From Maylandia zebra (Eukaryota; Chordata; Actinopteri; Cichliformes; Cichlidae), in NCBI RefSeq assembly GCF_041146795.1, contig NC_135187.1, positions 19,440,056 to 19,504,055 of the forward strand: a stretch of DNA of 64,000 bases. The letters are read 5' to 3'. Shown here in pieces: positions 1-10,696 of the stretch (positions are counted from its first letter, which is position 1; each line of letters starts with the position of its first letter). Under the pieces are notes generated by a model. It worked only from the letters and a program-made list of their open reading frames with translations, made no database searches and was not told the origin of the DNA. The translations under genes and the position numbers were made by a program.

Positions 1-1752
1 AAGTTACAGCAGAGCTGTCCGTTTTAGTTTTTTAAACATACTGCAATCAGCACATGGTTTATCATCTTTAGATGGAAACTAGCTAGCTAACTTCCTGCTA
101 ACATCGAACTCAGCTAAACCTTGTAAATGCTCATTTTCACAGATGCCTGGATGTTTAAACCTTTTTAAAATAGCCAGACTGATCATTTTACCGAAGTTTA
201 AAGAATGTGGACCATTTTTAACTTTCAGCATTGCCTCAGTTTTTGTTACTTTTGAGAAGTGAAGGAACGATTAGCATTAGAAACGCTAATGTCAGACTTA
301 ACAAGCAGATAGCTGTCGTCTTTGCAAAAACCACACCTTTGTGATCGCTCACAGAGTGTACGAATGAAAAGCGAAGTCTGTGCAGAACTGCATTCATTCT
401 CATGACCAGCAAGGGACAAGCTCTCTGCTTTCAAAGAGATCTGTTTGTGTTAAAGACTATGGTCAAATTACCCTCTTGACTCCTGCGCTCAGCAAACACT
501 TTATAAGTATGCATTGTTTCTCAGCCGGATCCACCAGTGTGATGGCAGGACTGAGGGACTTTCTAAACTAATGCGTGACATCATGGTGGCTATGTCCATC
601 CTTTGCATACAGTCTATGTGTTTTATTCCATGTGTAAAAGCTACAAAAACATGATTGAATTTTCCGCAAACATGGAAAATACTTTTACTGCAATTATTGT
701 GCTGATTATTCAAATACTGCAAAAACAGAAAGCATAGTATATGTACATGGTAAGAAGACATTTATTCAATCTAAATGTAGTAAATATAGTTTATTTTGCT
801 GTAATGCATACTATCATTATTCATCTGCAGAATGTATCTTTATTTTTATCTCATCTTTATAATGTGGACAGTTTGCAGGGTTTGAATCGGTAAGCCTCCA
901 CTCAGCAGGTTTGCCTCATTTGGAAACAGGAGCTGGTGGTGTGCTGCAAAGCATCCTGATGATCATTACTCTTACCCTGAGCCATAGTTCACATGAAAAC
1001 GAAATCATGAAAATTATGTTGTCTTGATTAGAATGAATGAGCCCTTAAAGAAAAGCCGCATCCCACTGAGGTTGGGAAGCAAAAGGAGAGGAGGTCTATT
1101 TTTCTGTTTCTTGTCTGTGGATGTCTAGTCGCACGGCCACATGCTCCATCATAGTTTAAATATTCATAGGCTGCCAGCTGAATATTCATGAGGCCCCTAT
1201 TAATATTTATGAGCTTCACTTGTTGAGGTGTCACTCGATCTCTTGTACACACATGCACACACAGACATTTACGCACACTGACAATCAAAGGATATGACTT
1301 TATCTACATGGGTACATTCATAAGCACTGGTTGCTCTTATCATGTGACGCAATGGTTAAAAAAAAGAAAAAAGAAGAAGCCATGGCCTCCTATTTATAGT
1401 AGCCAAAGCTTTATAAAACTCTGCTTACTAGGTAACAAGAAGAGCTCGACTTTCTGGGCAATAAATGTGAACTCTTATAAAGTTAGAGCTCAGTGAGGCT
1501 TTAAGATGGGAAACCGGCTGTGTCTGAACCTGCAGATATCTACCTAGCAGCACTTCTGAGAATCACTAATTAACACTGTTTAAATTAATCATGAAATCAG
1601 TACGAAAACAGAAGTGTAAAAGCAACAATTCACTGCTTAACACGTATATTGTGCAATAGGAAAAAGCTGAGATTTAGGAAGAAAAGTTCAAACACCAACC
1701 CTGCAACATGTAGGATGGTTTTCTATTTATATATATAGTTTCTGTTCTGTGG
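1..1752. other. Gene-free flank
   Basis: No open frame here shows protein-family similarity or splice-compatible structure. The DNA is AT-rich and mostly unique, with a few GCTAGC/GCTAAC words near 80-120 and a possible regulatory block at 1150-1215. A short A-rich purine tract lies near 1360. The nearest gene is arpp21, whose first exon starts about 8.6 kb downstream, so this could be its distal regulatory DNA or belong to a gene outside the window. Confidence 0.5.
1150..1215. promoter_or_regulatory. Candidate homeodomain/POU-type element
   Basis: Three near-identical words, AATATTCAT at 1159-1167, AATATTCAT at 1181-1189 and AATATTTAT at 1202-1210, are spaced 22 and 21 bp apart, about two helical turns each. 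The middle copy sits in the palindrome TGAATATTCA. Such AT-rich words resemble POU/homeodomain sites. The spacing is seen directly; the regulatory role is inference. Confidence 0.3.
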
Positions 1753-2940
1753 CAGGGCTGGCAAACATATGGACTGGGGACCAGAGCCGGCCCGCCAAAG
1801 ATTTAAATCTGGTCCCTTACAGCACATAGAAGGCTTTGGAAAATATGAAAATTTGAAAGGAGAGCAAAAGATGTCAGAGCTTTAATTGTTTTACAATCAT
1901 CATGCTGACAAAAGAATCATAAAAAACAACATCAAACACCAAAGTGTAATACAAACCATTCAGTCACAGAAAATACGACTTTTTTAAAAAACTGGTTGTT
2001 GTGCTCACAACCTTTCCTTGATGATGATTGCGCTGTTTTCTAAAAACGGGTGCTGTCGGTTCATTTCAATAGCAAGCTCAAAAAATAAGGCATACCTTTA
2101 CCTGCAGTTAGCAGTAAGTTGCGTGTCACAAATATTTGTTAATTGGTGTGCGCGTTTGATTTAAATATTCTCCTCCCTATAGTTTGCTGCTGGAGAAGGG
2201 AACTCCAACTTCTTACATGTAGTCTTGTCACTGTGCGCTCTTTGTATCTTTTTTATGCCAAAACCCAGTTCGCAGTGCATCAATGAAAGTTATCTGAATC
2301 TGAATAAATCTGCCCCCAAAAGGCAAAACATTTCCTGTTTTTGCTGTATTCACAAAATAATTATCTGTTTTCACGGCGTGTACTGAGTAAAAAACAAAAA
2401 AATTGGACACTTTTAGTGAATTAACAGGAATGTACCGTTTTTTAATGACTAGAAGTTCGGAAAATGATCTGTCAGCACCTTTTCTGTAATTTTATTTACT
2501 TGTTTCCTGACGCGTAAGCCCAACGAGTTGTGTTGATGGATTTCTTTGATGTACTGCAGGAGTGTTTCTTTATCAACTGGACCAACTGAGACTTGTCATC
2601 AGTTTTATAAATAGACATTTATTAAATGTGTAGCTGGGCTCCAGTTTGACTCTCTGGGTTGAGAAGGGGACCCATACACCGTAGGGCTTGTGCAAAGGCC
2701 ATTTACGGTGCCTTCCACCTGCTCTTTCTCCCAGGTTTTCTGTCTTTTCTTCACTGTCCTGTTACAATAAAAGCTAAAAATTAAGAAAAGAAGAAGAAAA
2801 AGTGGATTTAAACTCCTCTACGCTAAAAGAAAGCCAAATTTGCATATGGTTTTGTGGGGTATGAGGTAATACTTTTACTCATCCAGCCCACTTCAGATCA
2901 AACTAGGGGTTTATGTGGTCCATGAAATAAAAAGACTTTG
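1753..2940. mobile_element. Degenerate hAT-like nonautonomous DNA transposon
   Basis: The left end begins CAGGGCTGGCAAAC followed by a GGACCAGAGCCGGCCCGCC-type segment. The right end carries a CCAGCCCACTTCAGATCAAA-type segment about 1.1 kb later. This pairing is the usual left and right end of a common fish hAT-like repeat that starts CAGGGGTGTCAAAC and ends in its complement. No transposase frame survives. The right end is too decayed to give an exact boundary or a target-site duplication, so the end coordinate is approximate. Confidence 0.5.
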
Positions 2941-3501
2941 TGTAATATGTAATTTGTTACTTAGCAGATTTTAAGGGGCCTGCATGCACTGCATGTGACT
3001 ACTGAAACAATCTAGCTAATTTCTTCTGTTTATTTCCAGTCATTGCGGTACATCTGCTGGCTGACTAACATCATCCAACCGTGTCACTCTGCAGATGAAA
3101 GCGTCTTAGAGAGACTCATGCTTGTGACAGCATATCAGGGTGTACACATTAATGGCGTCCTGCTCGGCTGAGCTCTAATGTTAGTTAGCTGCACGCTTCC
3201 TTGGCTGGCAGCTGTAGTTCAGCAGAAAGAAAATCGTTTTCTACATTAAACTGCACGCAGCACACTTTCTTTGTGCTTTATTTTGAGTAACCACAGCAGT
3301 GTCTCTCTTCAAAGATGTCTTTGAGTAAAGGCAAGTGATGTGTGTTTCCATTATGTTAAGAGACATCTCTTTATCTTCTATCTGGGCAACTTACACCAAA
3401 GTATTCAAGTAAACTTAATTTTTGCGGGTATTTTCTCTTTAATTATGGAATCACTGTTAATTTACAAGACACACTGTAAAGGTGCATGTTTTTTTAATCT
3501 A

Positions 3502-3581
<80 letters not shown>

Positions 3582-5384
3582 AATTGTTATTATGAGTAAC
3601 TTACTTCACGTGTCCTTCCACGCCCTCCCTCTGGTCAGGGCCACCCACACTCTTACCCGTTTCCAGTAAGGCCCTAATGACACTTCTTCACCTTAGTGAA
3701 AACACAGGAACTGATCTCACTGCCTGACACGCACAGTCAGCTGTGCATTTTCTAATGAGTTTATATAACAAAACACAACTGAGGTATTTCCATGCGTGCA
3801 CGACGGGAAACGAGCGCCGCTCAGTCTCTGTCCTGTGTGCGCACATGCCAGCCACACTGCCAGACATAGCAGTAAGCAGCAGGTGTGTGGCTCTATATGT
3901 GTGTGTGCGCGTGCCTGCCAGGCTCGTTTACAAAGCAAATTTTAGATGATACACACACCAGCTGTCTGTGGATGAAATCTTGAAGTGGACAAAAAAACTG
4001 ACCTTAAATTCTAATGTAAAGTCATCCTCTCTGTGTCATCAAAGTGACATGCAAATATGACAGACCTGTATAGATGTGTAAGAGTGTTTGAATGCCTGCT
4101 AGCTTTCATATGACGCACATCCTGAGGCTCTTGCACAGTCATTTCTGTAGCTTGTGGTTGTAACTGTGAGTCTAAACTTCTCTTTTGCCCCCACAGTTCT
4201 TCAGTAAGTGTAGTCTATCATCTGTACTGTAAGCAAAACATCACAGAGGCCATACTGAATCTAGATATCAAACAAAGTAAATACACTACTTTTTGTTAAT
4301 TAGACGTGGGCATGGTTATATATATTTTTGAAGTGGCACATTATTCAGATTATTAATAAAAATCAAAAGAATAAAAATTCCACTTAAATTCTCTTCCCAC
4401 CAGTGATGGATTAATAGTATCAAAGTTAATTCTTATTGATTAACAGCGCCATCATTTGTGGGAACCTCCTCTGTGTTCTGAATACTCTCCTTACCTGTGA
4501 TTATGTGTTAAGAGGGAACTTGCTGTTTAATTCAGCTCAGAGACTCTCCCAAATAATAACATAGAGATCGGCTCAGCAGCGATGGCTTCAGATAATGCGT
4601 TTAAAAAGTTCAGACCAGTAATTTTCTATTTCAGGACAAAGCTGTGAAGTATTTTTTTTTTATCCTCCGAGCTACATTTATCACATATCGGACCGAGGGA
4701 TCTACTTGTGTAATTTTCTCTTTGAATAATGGAGTCTGTGAATGACTTTGAACTGAAAGAGACTAGAATTAATGGAAAGCGAACGAGCAGACTCAGGACT
4801 CCATAATCCCATCTTCGCACGGATCTGTGTTTTCAGTTGATTCTTCCATTTGGTCCTGATTGCTTTTTCAACAGGACCTGTGAGATAAGATGCATAAAAA
4901 ACAACAACAACAACAACAACAAAAAACCCCGAAAGATGAATCTCTTTCTAAAATTAGCTGCATGGATGTGCACAGGAAGATGAACATATTATTCCAGTGT
5001 GCAGGAAGTCCACATTTCTCTTCCAGCAGGGCAAAGGAGGAAAAAAAAGTTCATAAGTGATATCGACCATATGCACCAGTTCAGTTCATATTCACTGCTG
5101 GGAGATCATAGAGAAGTGTAGAGCTGTGTATGTTAACACCATTACCACAGAATAATTTCTAATGATGAGGAATGCATCAAGAATCTAGAATGTATCAGCA
5201 AGACCACAAGGGTCAAAACATTTATAGTAGCAAGAAGAGGTGGTCAACCACATTATAACAGGGTGTTAGTGCAGATGGTTATCTTATTGAGTCTAGTCCC
5301 AAACAAAAACACATCTACACTCATGTTAAAAGAAAGATTTTGAAGGATTTTTTGCGGTGAGACATTAAATACTTCTGTAAGAAG
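2941..5384. other. Gene-free DNA with microsatellites
   Basis: No gene is seen. Contents include a (TA)n tract at 3505-3577, a CA-rich stretch near 3890-3960 and an (AAC)n run near 4893-4920. Apparent open frames are short, unspliced and partly made of repeat sequence. Confidence 0.5.
3505..3577. repeat. (TA)n microsatellite
   Basis: About 36 uninterrupted TA units are visible. Long TA tracts are self-complementary and can extrude cruciforms. They are also common sites of length error in assemblies. Confidence 0.97.
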
Positions 5385-6170
5385 GCAGGGGAACTATCAG
5401 CCAGGTGCTGCTAATTAAATCCACTTGATTAAGTGATCATCAGAGAGTGTGAGCACCTCTATAAAAGCTCATGTTGTGGCAGTTTGCTGGTCTGGAGCAT
5501 TCAGGTGTGTGTTACCACAATGCCACACTCTTCCCAGGAGTGGGCATCCCCGTAAATTCCCCCAAGCTCAATCTCAAAAAAGTCCCAAGAGCTACATCTC
5601 GTGCTCTACAGGCCTCAGTTAGCATGTTAAATGTTAAAGGTCATGCCAGTACAGTATGGCTTGGAGAGTTGCCAGGAGAAATGATTTTCTCTCTAAAAAG
5701 AAAGTAGTAGCACAGCTTAGGTTTGCAAAGTTGCATCTGAAAAAACCGCAAGACCTCTGGAACAATGTCGTTTGAATGGAGAAGATGGAGAAGTGGAGAA
5801 GTCTGGCCATAATGGAGAAACACTTCATGTCTAAGGCTAGCACGGTGGTGGAGGGGTGATGGTTTGGGCTTGATTTGCAGCCACTGCACTTGGGCAGCTT
5901 GAATCACCATGAACTCTGTATAAAAGTGTTATAGAGTCAAACGTGAGGCCATCTGTTTGACAGCTGACGCTTGACCCCAAGTGAGTAACGCAACAGAACA
6001 ATGATCTTTGCACACAAGCTGCACGGCTACTCGTCTGCAACAGAATGACAGAAAAAGGTAAGAATCAAGAGGTTGCAGTGGCTCAAATAAAATGATGTGG
6101 CGGGATTTTAAGATAGCTGTGGATAAATCAATGCACACAGACCTCAATGAACTGAAGCTACTGATAACAT
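5385..6170 (+). mobile_element. Tc1-like transposon relic (family A)
   Basis: The stretch reads as a decayed fish Tc1-like element on the plus strand. It shows the usual 5' segment with TTTGCTGGTCTGGAGCATTC, a transposase segment with GCCTCAGTTAGCATGTTAAA and TTAGGTTTGCAAAGTTGCAT, then the GGTGGTGGAGGGGTGATGG block that normally encodes GGGGVMVWG. Large internal deletions, for example just after the ATGCCACA start region, and many frame breaks make it a pseudogene. The family encodes a DD34E transposase that cuts and pastes at TA. Exact inverted-repeat ends were not located. Confidence 0.8.
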
Positions 6171-6445
6171 GGGCTTTGATCAGTAGTTGTTTATCAATGA
6201 TCATGAGAATTTGCATATTAATGATCAAGGAACTGACTTTATAGCCCATTGTTCATTCAGTGGCGCTAGTTTCAGTCATTGTGCAATGTACTGGTTTAAA
6301 GGTTGGGGAAACCTGCAGTCAGCTAAGACTGAAGAAGTGAGTGACTTGGGTGAGTGACGAAACGTGACGAAACGTTTCTCGCACTGAACAGATGAACAGA
6401 ATCAACCTTTCCTGGATGATTGAGCATGCATCAAGCCATGCAGAA
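6171..6445 (+). mobile_element. Probable Penelope-like element 3' tail
   Basis: The segment contains AGACTGAAGAAGTGAGTGAC, the duplicated GTGACGAAAC (6354-6363 and 6364-6373), then CAGATGAACAGAATCAACC and TCCTGGATGATTGAGCATGC. In fish genomes this order marks the tails of Penelope-like retroelements, whose ends are known to carry hammerhead-ribozyme motifs. No reverse-transcriptase or GIY-YIG frame is present, so only a tail remains. Family assignment is from recalled consensus and is moderate. Confidence 0.5.
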
Positions 6446-7328
6446 AATGATTACTTCAAGTTGTCGCTGCTAAAGGTGATTAAATATGCTGAATCACGGG
6501 GTGTACTGTAGTTATTTTCAACCTTATAAGGTGGGAAAATACCTTTAAGACCAAAACTCCTCAGTCTAATTTGAAGAGCTTTTCATTTCAGTCCTTTGTG
6601 AGTTTACAGATTGTAATTTCCTAATGAATTTTCATTCATGAGCTCTACAAATTATCAATCGGTTCACGCAGCACGAAAAATACAGGGTGTTTGACAGGGG
6701 AACTCAGGGACTCTTTTTTTGTCCTGGGAAACTAGCAGGCGGGGTCATTCCCCCAGTTCATTATGTTTGCAAAGATGACCTCAGTATCACTAAAACAGAC
6801 CTGGGCGTGATATAAAGCTAGATGTCATCCACGTAAAAAGATACCTTTTAACTTGCGTATCTTGTGGTGAAACCTTAGAAGGAGATGAGTCAGCCTGAAA
6901 GGTCCTCTGTGGTTAGCGCACACTGACATGTTGATAAAGTATACAAGCCTCCTGCAGCTAAGGCCTCTAAGGTCATATCTGCTGTGATGGCCAAACCATT
7001 TCATTATAAATACACAAATATAACTAGGGGTTGGTTTTCAGCGGCAGGTTCAGCTCATTTGGACATGTTATATTCATATTTATTGTAATTTGCAGTTGAC
7101 AAAACAGACATACCTGGGGAAAAGTGCAAAGGTGGTTTTAAAACACTTACACTAAACACAGGTGAACTTTTAAATGCATAAATAATAATGTGAAATGTTT
7201 CTTTACTTGTAGTTGCCATAGTTTATCTCATCTACATCATGTTTATTAGGTTTTTCACTCACTTGACATGTCAGGATTGTTATACGTCTAAAAGTGCAAC
7301 AGTCAGACAAGTTAATGTCACGTGTCTG
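6446..7328. other. Gene-free DNA between repeats
   Basis: AT-rich unique sequence with no supported exon. Nothing else recognisable was seen. Confidence 0.45.
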
Positions 7329-7978
7329 CAGAATCTCTATTAGATTGAGATCTGGTGACTATGGAGGCCATTTGAGTACAATGAACTCACTGGTTCAAAA
7401 AATCAGTTTGAGATGATCTGAGCTTTGTGACATGGTTTGTTAACCTGCTGCAAGCGGCCAACAGACGACGGGTACACTGCGGTCATAAAGGGATGGACAA
7501 AGTCTGCAACAATACTCAGGTAGGCTGTGGCATTTAAATTACACTCAGTTGGCACAAGGGGTCCAGGGTGTGCCAAGAAAATATCCTCCACACAATTGTA
7601 CCACCGCCAGCAGCTTGAACTATTGATGGAAATGGATGGATCAATGCTTTCATGGTGCTTACTGCCAATTCTGACCCTCCCATCTTAATGTTACAGATGG
7701 ATACCTCGGTTGTACCAAGTGGTTACTTGGGTTATTTTGACTTCTTGTTGCCTTCCTATCAGCTTGAAGCAGCTCTGACCTCTGATATCAACAAGGCATG
7801 TTCACCCTGAGAACTGGATATTTTCCTTTTTTCAGACCATTGTAGAGATGGTTGTGTGAGAAAATCCCAGCAGATGACCAGTTCGAAACTATGAGTTTCT
7901 ATGATGTGAGTGGCTGATTAGTTTTTTGTGTTAACAAACAGTCTAACAGGTTTAGCTAATTAAGTGGCTAGTTAGTGT
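7329..7978 (-). mobile_element. Tc1-like transposon relic (family B, copy 1)
   Basis: On the minus strand a readable fragment near 7403-7591 gives FLAHPGPLVP, ATAYLSIVADFVHPFMTAVY and then KPCHKAQIIS. This matches the DD34E catalytic-core region of Tc1-like transposases, where QDNAPCHKA is usual; here the N-A pair before PCHKA is changed. The right side ends in TTAAGTGGCTAGTTAGTGTA, a decayed version of the family's terminal repeat (complement of TACACTCACCGGCCACTTTA). Frame breaks make it inactive. A second copy lies at 41548-42240. Confidence 0.8.
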
Positions 7979-9399
7979 AGCTGTCCTCTGTAAAACTCAA
8001 GTAATAACCATTTTTTTAAATACACCATTAGTTTTATGAAATGAAGATTTTGTATGAATGGAAACATATGAATTCATCCAGCTGGCTATCATGTTAAAAG
8101 GTTAAAACTATCAATAGTTCATGAATAAACCATTTGAACGAATTCAAACATCTGACTGAATCATCCAAGTACGGACACTCACTTTTGATTAAAGTACATG
8201 CTCTTGATAATAATTCAAGTATCAGTCTGAATTCACTTTTTTTTCTCGTAACAACCCACTTTTTGACATTTTTACTTGAGTAAATGCCATGAGTAGCACT
8301 AATGGTTAGTCCCATGGTTGGGTAAAGGATACTCCAGTCTTCGGCTCCTGAACAGAAAACAAAAAGGAGGCAGCGATTTATTTGCTATTCATCAAGGTAA
8401 ACTAACCAACGTGTGATATAACAGGCTGTCTAATTATTCTCACACAATAGGCCGTGCACACGCAGCTCTTGTCTCTGTAATTAAATGCTGTTTTGAATGG
8501 TCTAACATTGTACCGTGGCAGATTTTTAATTAACTGCACAATTCATAGGCCATATACCGTACGTGTAGAATATTTAAATTGCCCTACATACTGTAAACGC
8601 TCGTTATTGCAGGAGCTAAAACATACAGTCTGAATAATATACCACAATTGTTTTAATGCTTGTAATTAATGAAATTATATTTAAATGTAACTGCTAAAAA
8701 AAAATCTAAACAGATTGGAAGCTGAAGTGAAAGTGACATTCATACTTTCTTCTTAATAAAGAGCACAAGTAACACAGTTCAAATTTAAAAACAGATCCCC
8801 CCCATTCCTCACCTTAACGCCAGTCTCCAAGTGACAGATGAGACGCTACCAGATCTGCTATGCAAATCTGTTCTGTACTCATGCTTGGAGATGTTGGGTC
8901 ATTTATTAAGAAATCATTTGCCAGTGTGAACTTCCTTTCAGTGCATATCCAGTACGTATTTAGAGTCTGCAGTTAAAATGTTCTCTTAAACTGGACCCAT
9001 TATGCTCATTTCCAGCCCCACATTTGTATCAGTAGACCCCAGTATGGTAGCTTTGCATTATTCATAGTAGTCCTTATTCATCTTATACTGGGCCTCAGTT
9101 AATCCTCTGTATGAACCAAGATGTCTTACCTCTATTTTCTGTTCGCCCAGGCCAACTTTCTTCCAATTGGCTGTCAGTTGCAAACAGAAGGTCTAAATGA
9201 TCATCTATGAATTTCCTCTTTCTTTAAAAAATACTTTCCCCTACAGATTCAAGAGCAGAAAAAAACTGCCTAAAACTGAGTTTTTAGAGTTGTTGTGTAT
9301 GTACATAGATGTTTAATACGAGCACCCATAACTGTAACAGCGTGCAGAGTGCAATTGCTTTATTTTAATTACAGCACTGTATGTTCTTTATATTTTGGT
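7979..9399. other. Gene-free AT-rich DNA
   Basis: No supported gene, RNA gene or clear repeat was seen. Open frames here are short and lack splice signals or family similarity. Confidence 0.45.
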
Positions 9400-9560
9400 T
9401 TCAAAAAGCCAGACTTTCTTGTATTTTTTTTAAACTGGTCTTGAGAAATAGTTCTGCAGGATTTCTTAAGGTCTCCCAGAGTTTTTCATTGGACATTTGC
9501 TGATTTTTTACGCAAACTGAGTCCAGGGCTTCTACCTGACCATTTTCAAACATTTTTTTC
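9400..9560 (-). mobile_element. Tc1-like fragment, minus orientation
   Basis: Read on the minus strand it contains TCCAATGAAAAACTCTGGGA, then CTGCAGAACTATTTCTCAAG and a TACAAGAAAG end. This is the usual coding 3' portion of a fish Tc1-like transposase. It lies head to head with the plus-strand fragment that begins near 9710. Boundaries are approximate. Confidence 0.5.
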
Positions 9561-9709
9561 CTTGTTTATTAAGCTACCTAATGCTGAACCATGAATCAGA
9601 AGCCGTGTTGTGTTTACACATGACAGAAAGCTTAGCAAAGACCAACCTTAAAATCAAATCTTTAGGCACTATGTCACAAATCACAAATCAAATCCAGTGC
9701 CTGGACTGG

Positions 9710-10068
9710 ATTGGACTGGACTGTGCCTGCAGTGTGGGATCATCTTGATAGAGAACAGAACAAAAGGCAGCAAACATCCAAAGAAGATCTTTGAATGTCC
9801 TTTAAGAAGCCTGGAGAACTATTTCTGATGACTACTTAAAGAAATTACAAGAAAGCTGCTTAAGTGAGTTTAGCGTGTGTTGAAAAGGAAAGATGGTCAC
9901 ACCAAATATTGCATTTCAAGCTTGTTAGAACTGTACAAACTCTGTTTGGTTTATATAATGTATTTACATGTATATTTGCATATTTCAGTAAGTTCCTGCA
10001 CCTGTTTCCAATTTCCCTGGCAAAATAAAAAGAAATGAGGAGTGTCTCAAAAGTTTTGCACAGTAATG
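9710..10068 (+). mobile_element. Tc1-like transposon relic (family C, copy 1)
   Basis: The segment GTGTGGGATCATCTTGATAG, then ACAAAAGGCAGCAAACATCC and GCCTGGAGAACTATTTCTGA, is the 3' third of a common fish Tc1-like transposase gene. It ends in GTCTCAAAAGTTTTGCACAG, the family's terminal-repeat region. Only the 3' part is kept. The same family occurs at 54500-54985, where more of the element survives. Confidence 0.75.
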
Positions 10069-10242
10069 GCTATTATTTGGAAATGTACTATTAGCATAAT
10101 ATTATTAAGACTACACGAGCTTTAATGGAAGTAAGTTATCTTAACTATAAATAAATTATATGAAAAGCACAATCTCTTTTTTTCCTTGCTGTGATGGAGC
10201 AGCTTGGCCCAAAACGCTGGCTAATACTCAACCAAAGTAGGC

Positions 10243-10285
10243 TACATGAGGTAACAGGGTACATGAGGTAACAGGGTACATGAGG
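10243..10285. repeat. 17-bp tandem repeat
   Basis: The unit TACATGAGGTAACAGGG occurs twice in full (10243-10259, 10260-10276), followed by a partial third copy. It lies about 100 bp upstream of the GC-rich first exon of arpp21. Confidence 0.9.
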
Positions 10286-10329
10286 CATATTTTTAGCTCC
10301 GATAGAAGAGAATTCAAGTGTAGTTAGTG

Positions 10330-10696
10330 ATTATTGCGGTAGTTGTAAAGGAGGCTGAGCCGAGTTGAAAAGAGAAACAGCCGCTCCTGCAGCGAGGGAG
10401 ACGCAGGGACCGAGATGGAGATGAGTGGGCTGCTGGAGGGCCGGCTCTCGTGCATTCCTTGCGCGTGTGTGTGGGCGCGTGGCTCAGGGTTCAGAGCTGT
10501 CGGCCCTCCTCTCTCTCTCTCTCTCTCCCTCCCTTCATCCCTCCCTGCTCCTCTGCTCCGACAGAGATAGGCAAAAGGCGGAGGAGGAGCAACGGAGCTC
10601 ACAATCAGCAGAGGCAGGGTGTACGGCGGACCGTCGGTTTGTAAGCTGCTCCGGCAGAAGCACCGCGGAGGGAGTGAAGACATCAGCCTGCTCACG
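10330..10696 (+). other. arpp21: arpp21 noncoding first exon and core promoter region
   Basis: This GC-rich block stands out from the AT-rich flank. It contains a CT-rich tract at 10510-10560 and ends in a strong donor (CTCACG, then GTAAGC at 10697). The next supported acceptor in arpp21 lies just upstream of the first coding ATG at 14518, so this is read as 5' UTR. Frames are open on both strands, but only because the DNA is GC-rich; none resembles a protein. The upstream limit, and so the transcription start, is not visible. Confidence 0.5.

Noticed and set aside
10233-10290. Short regular repeats that might suggest a CRISPR-like array
   Set aside because: Only 2.6 copies of a 17-bp tandem unit with no spacers, in a vertebrate genome.
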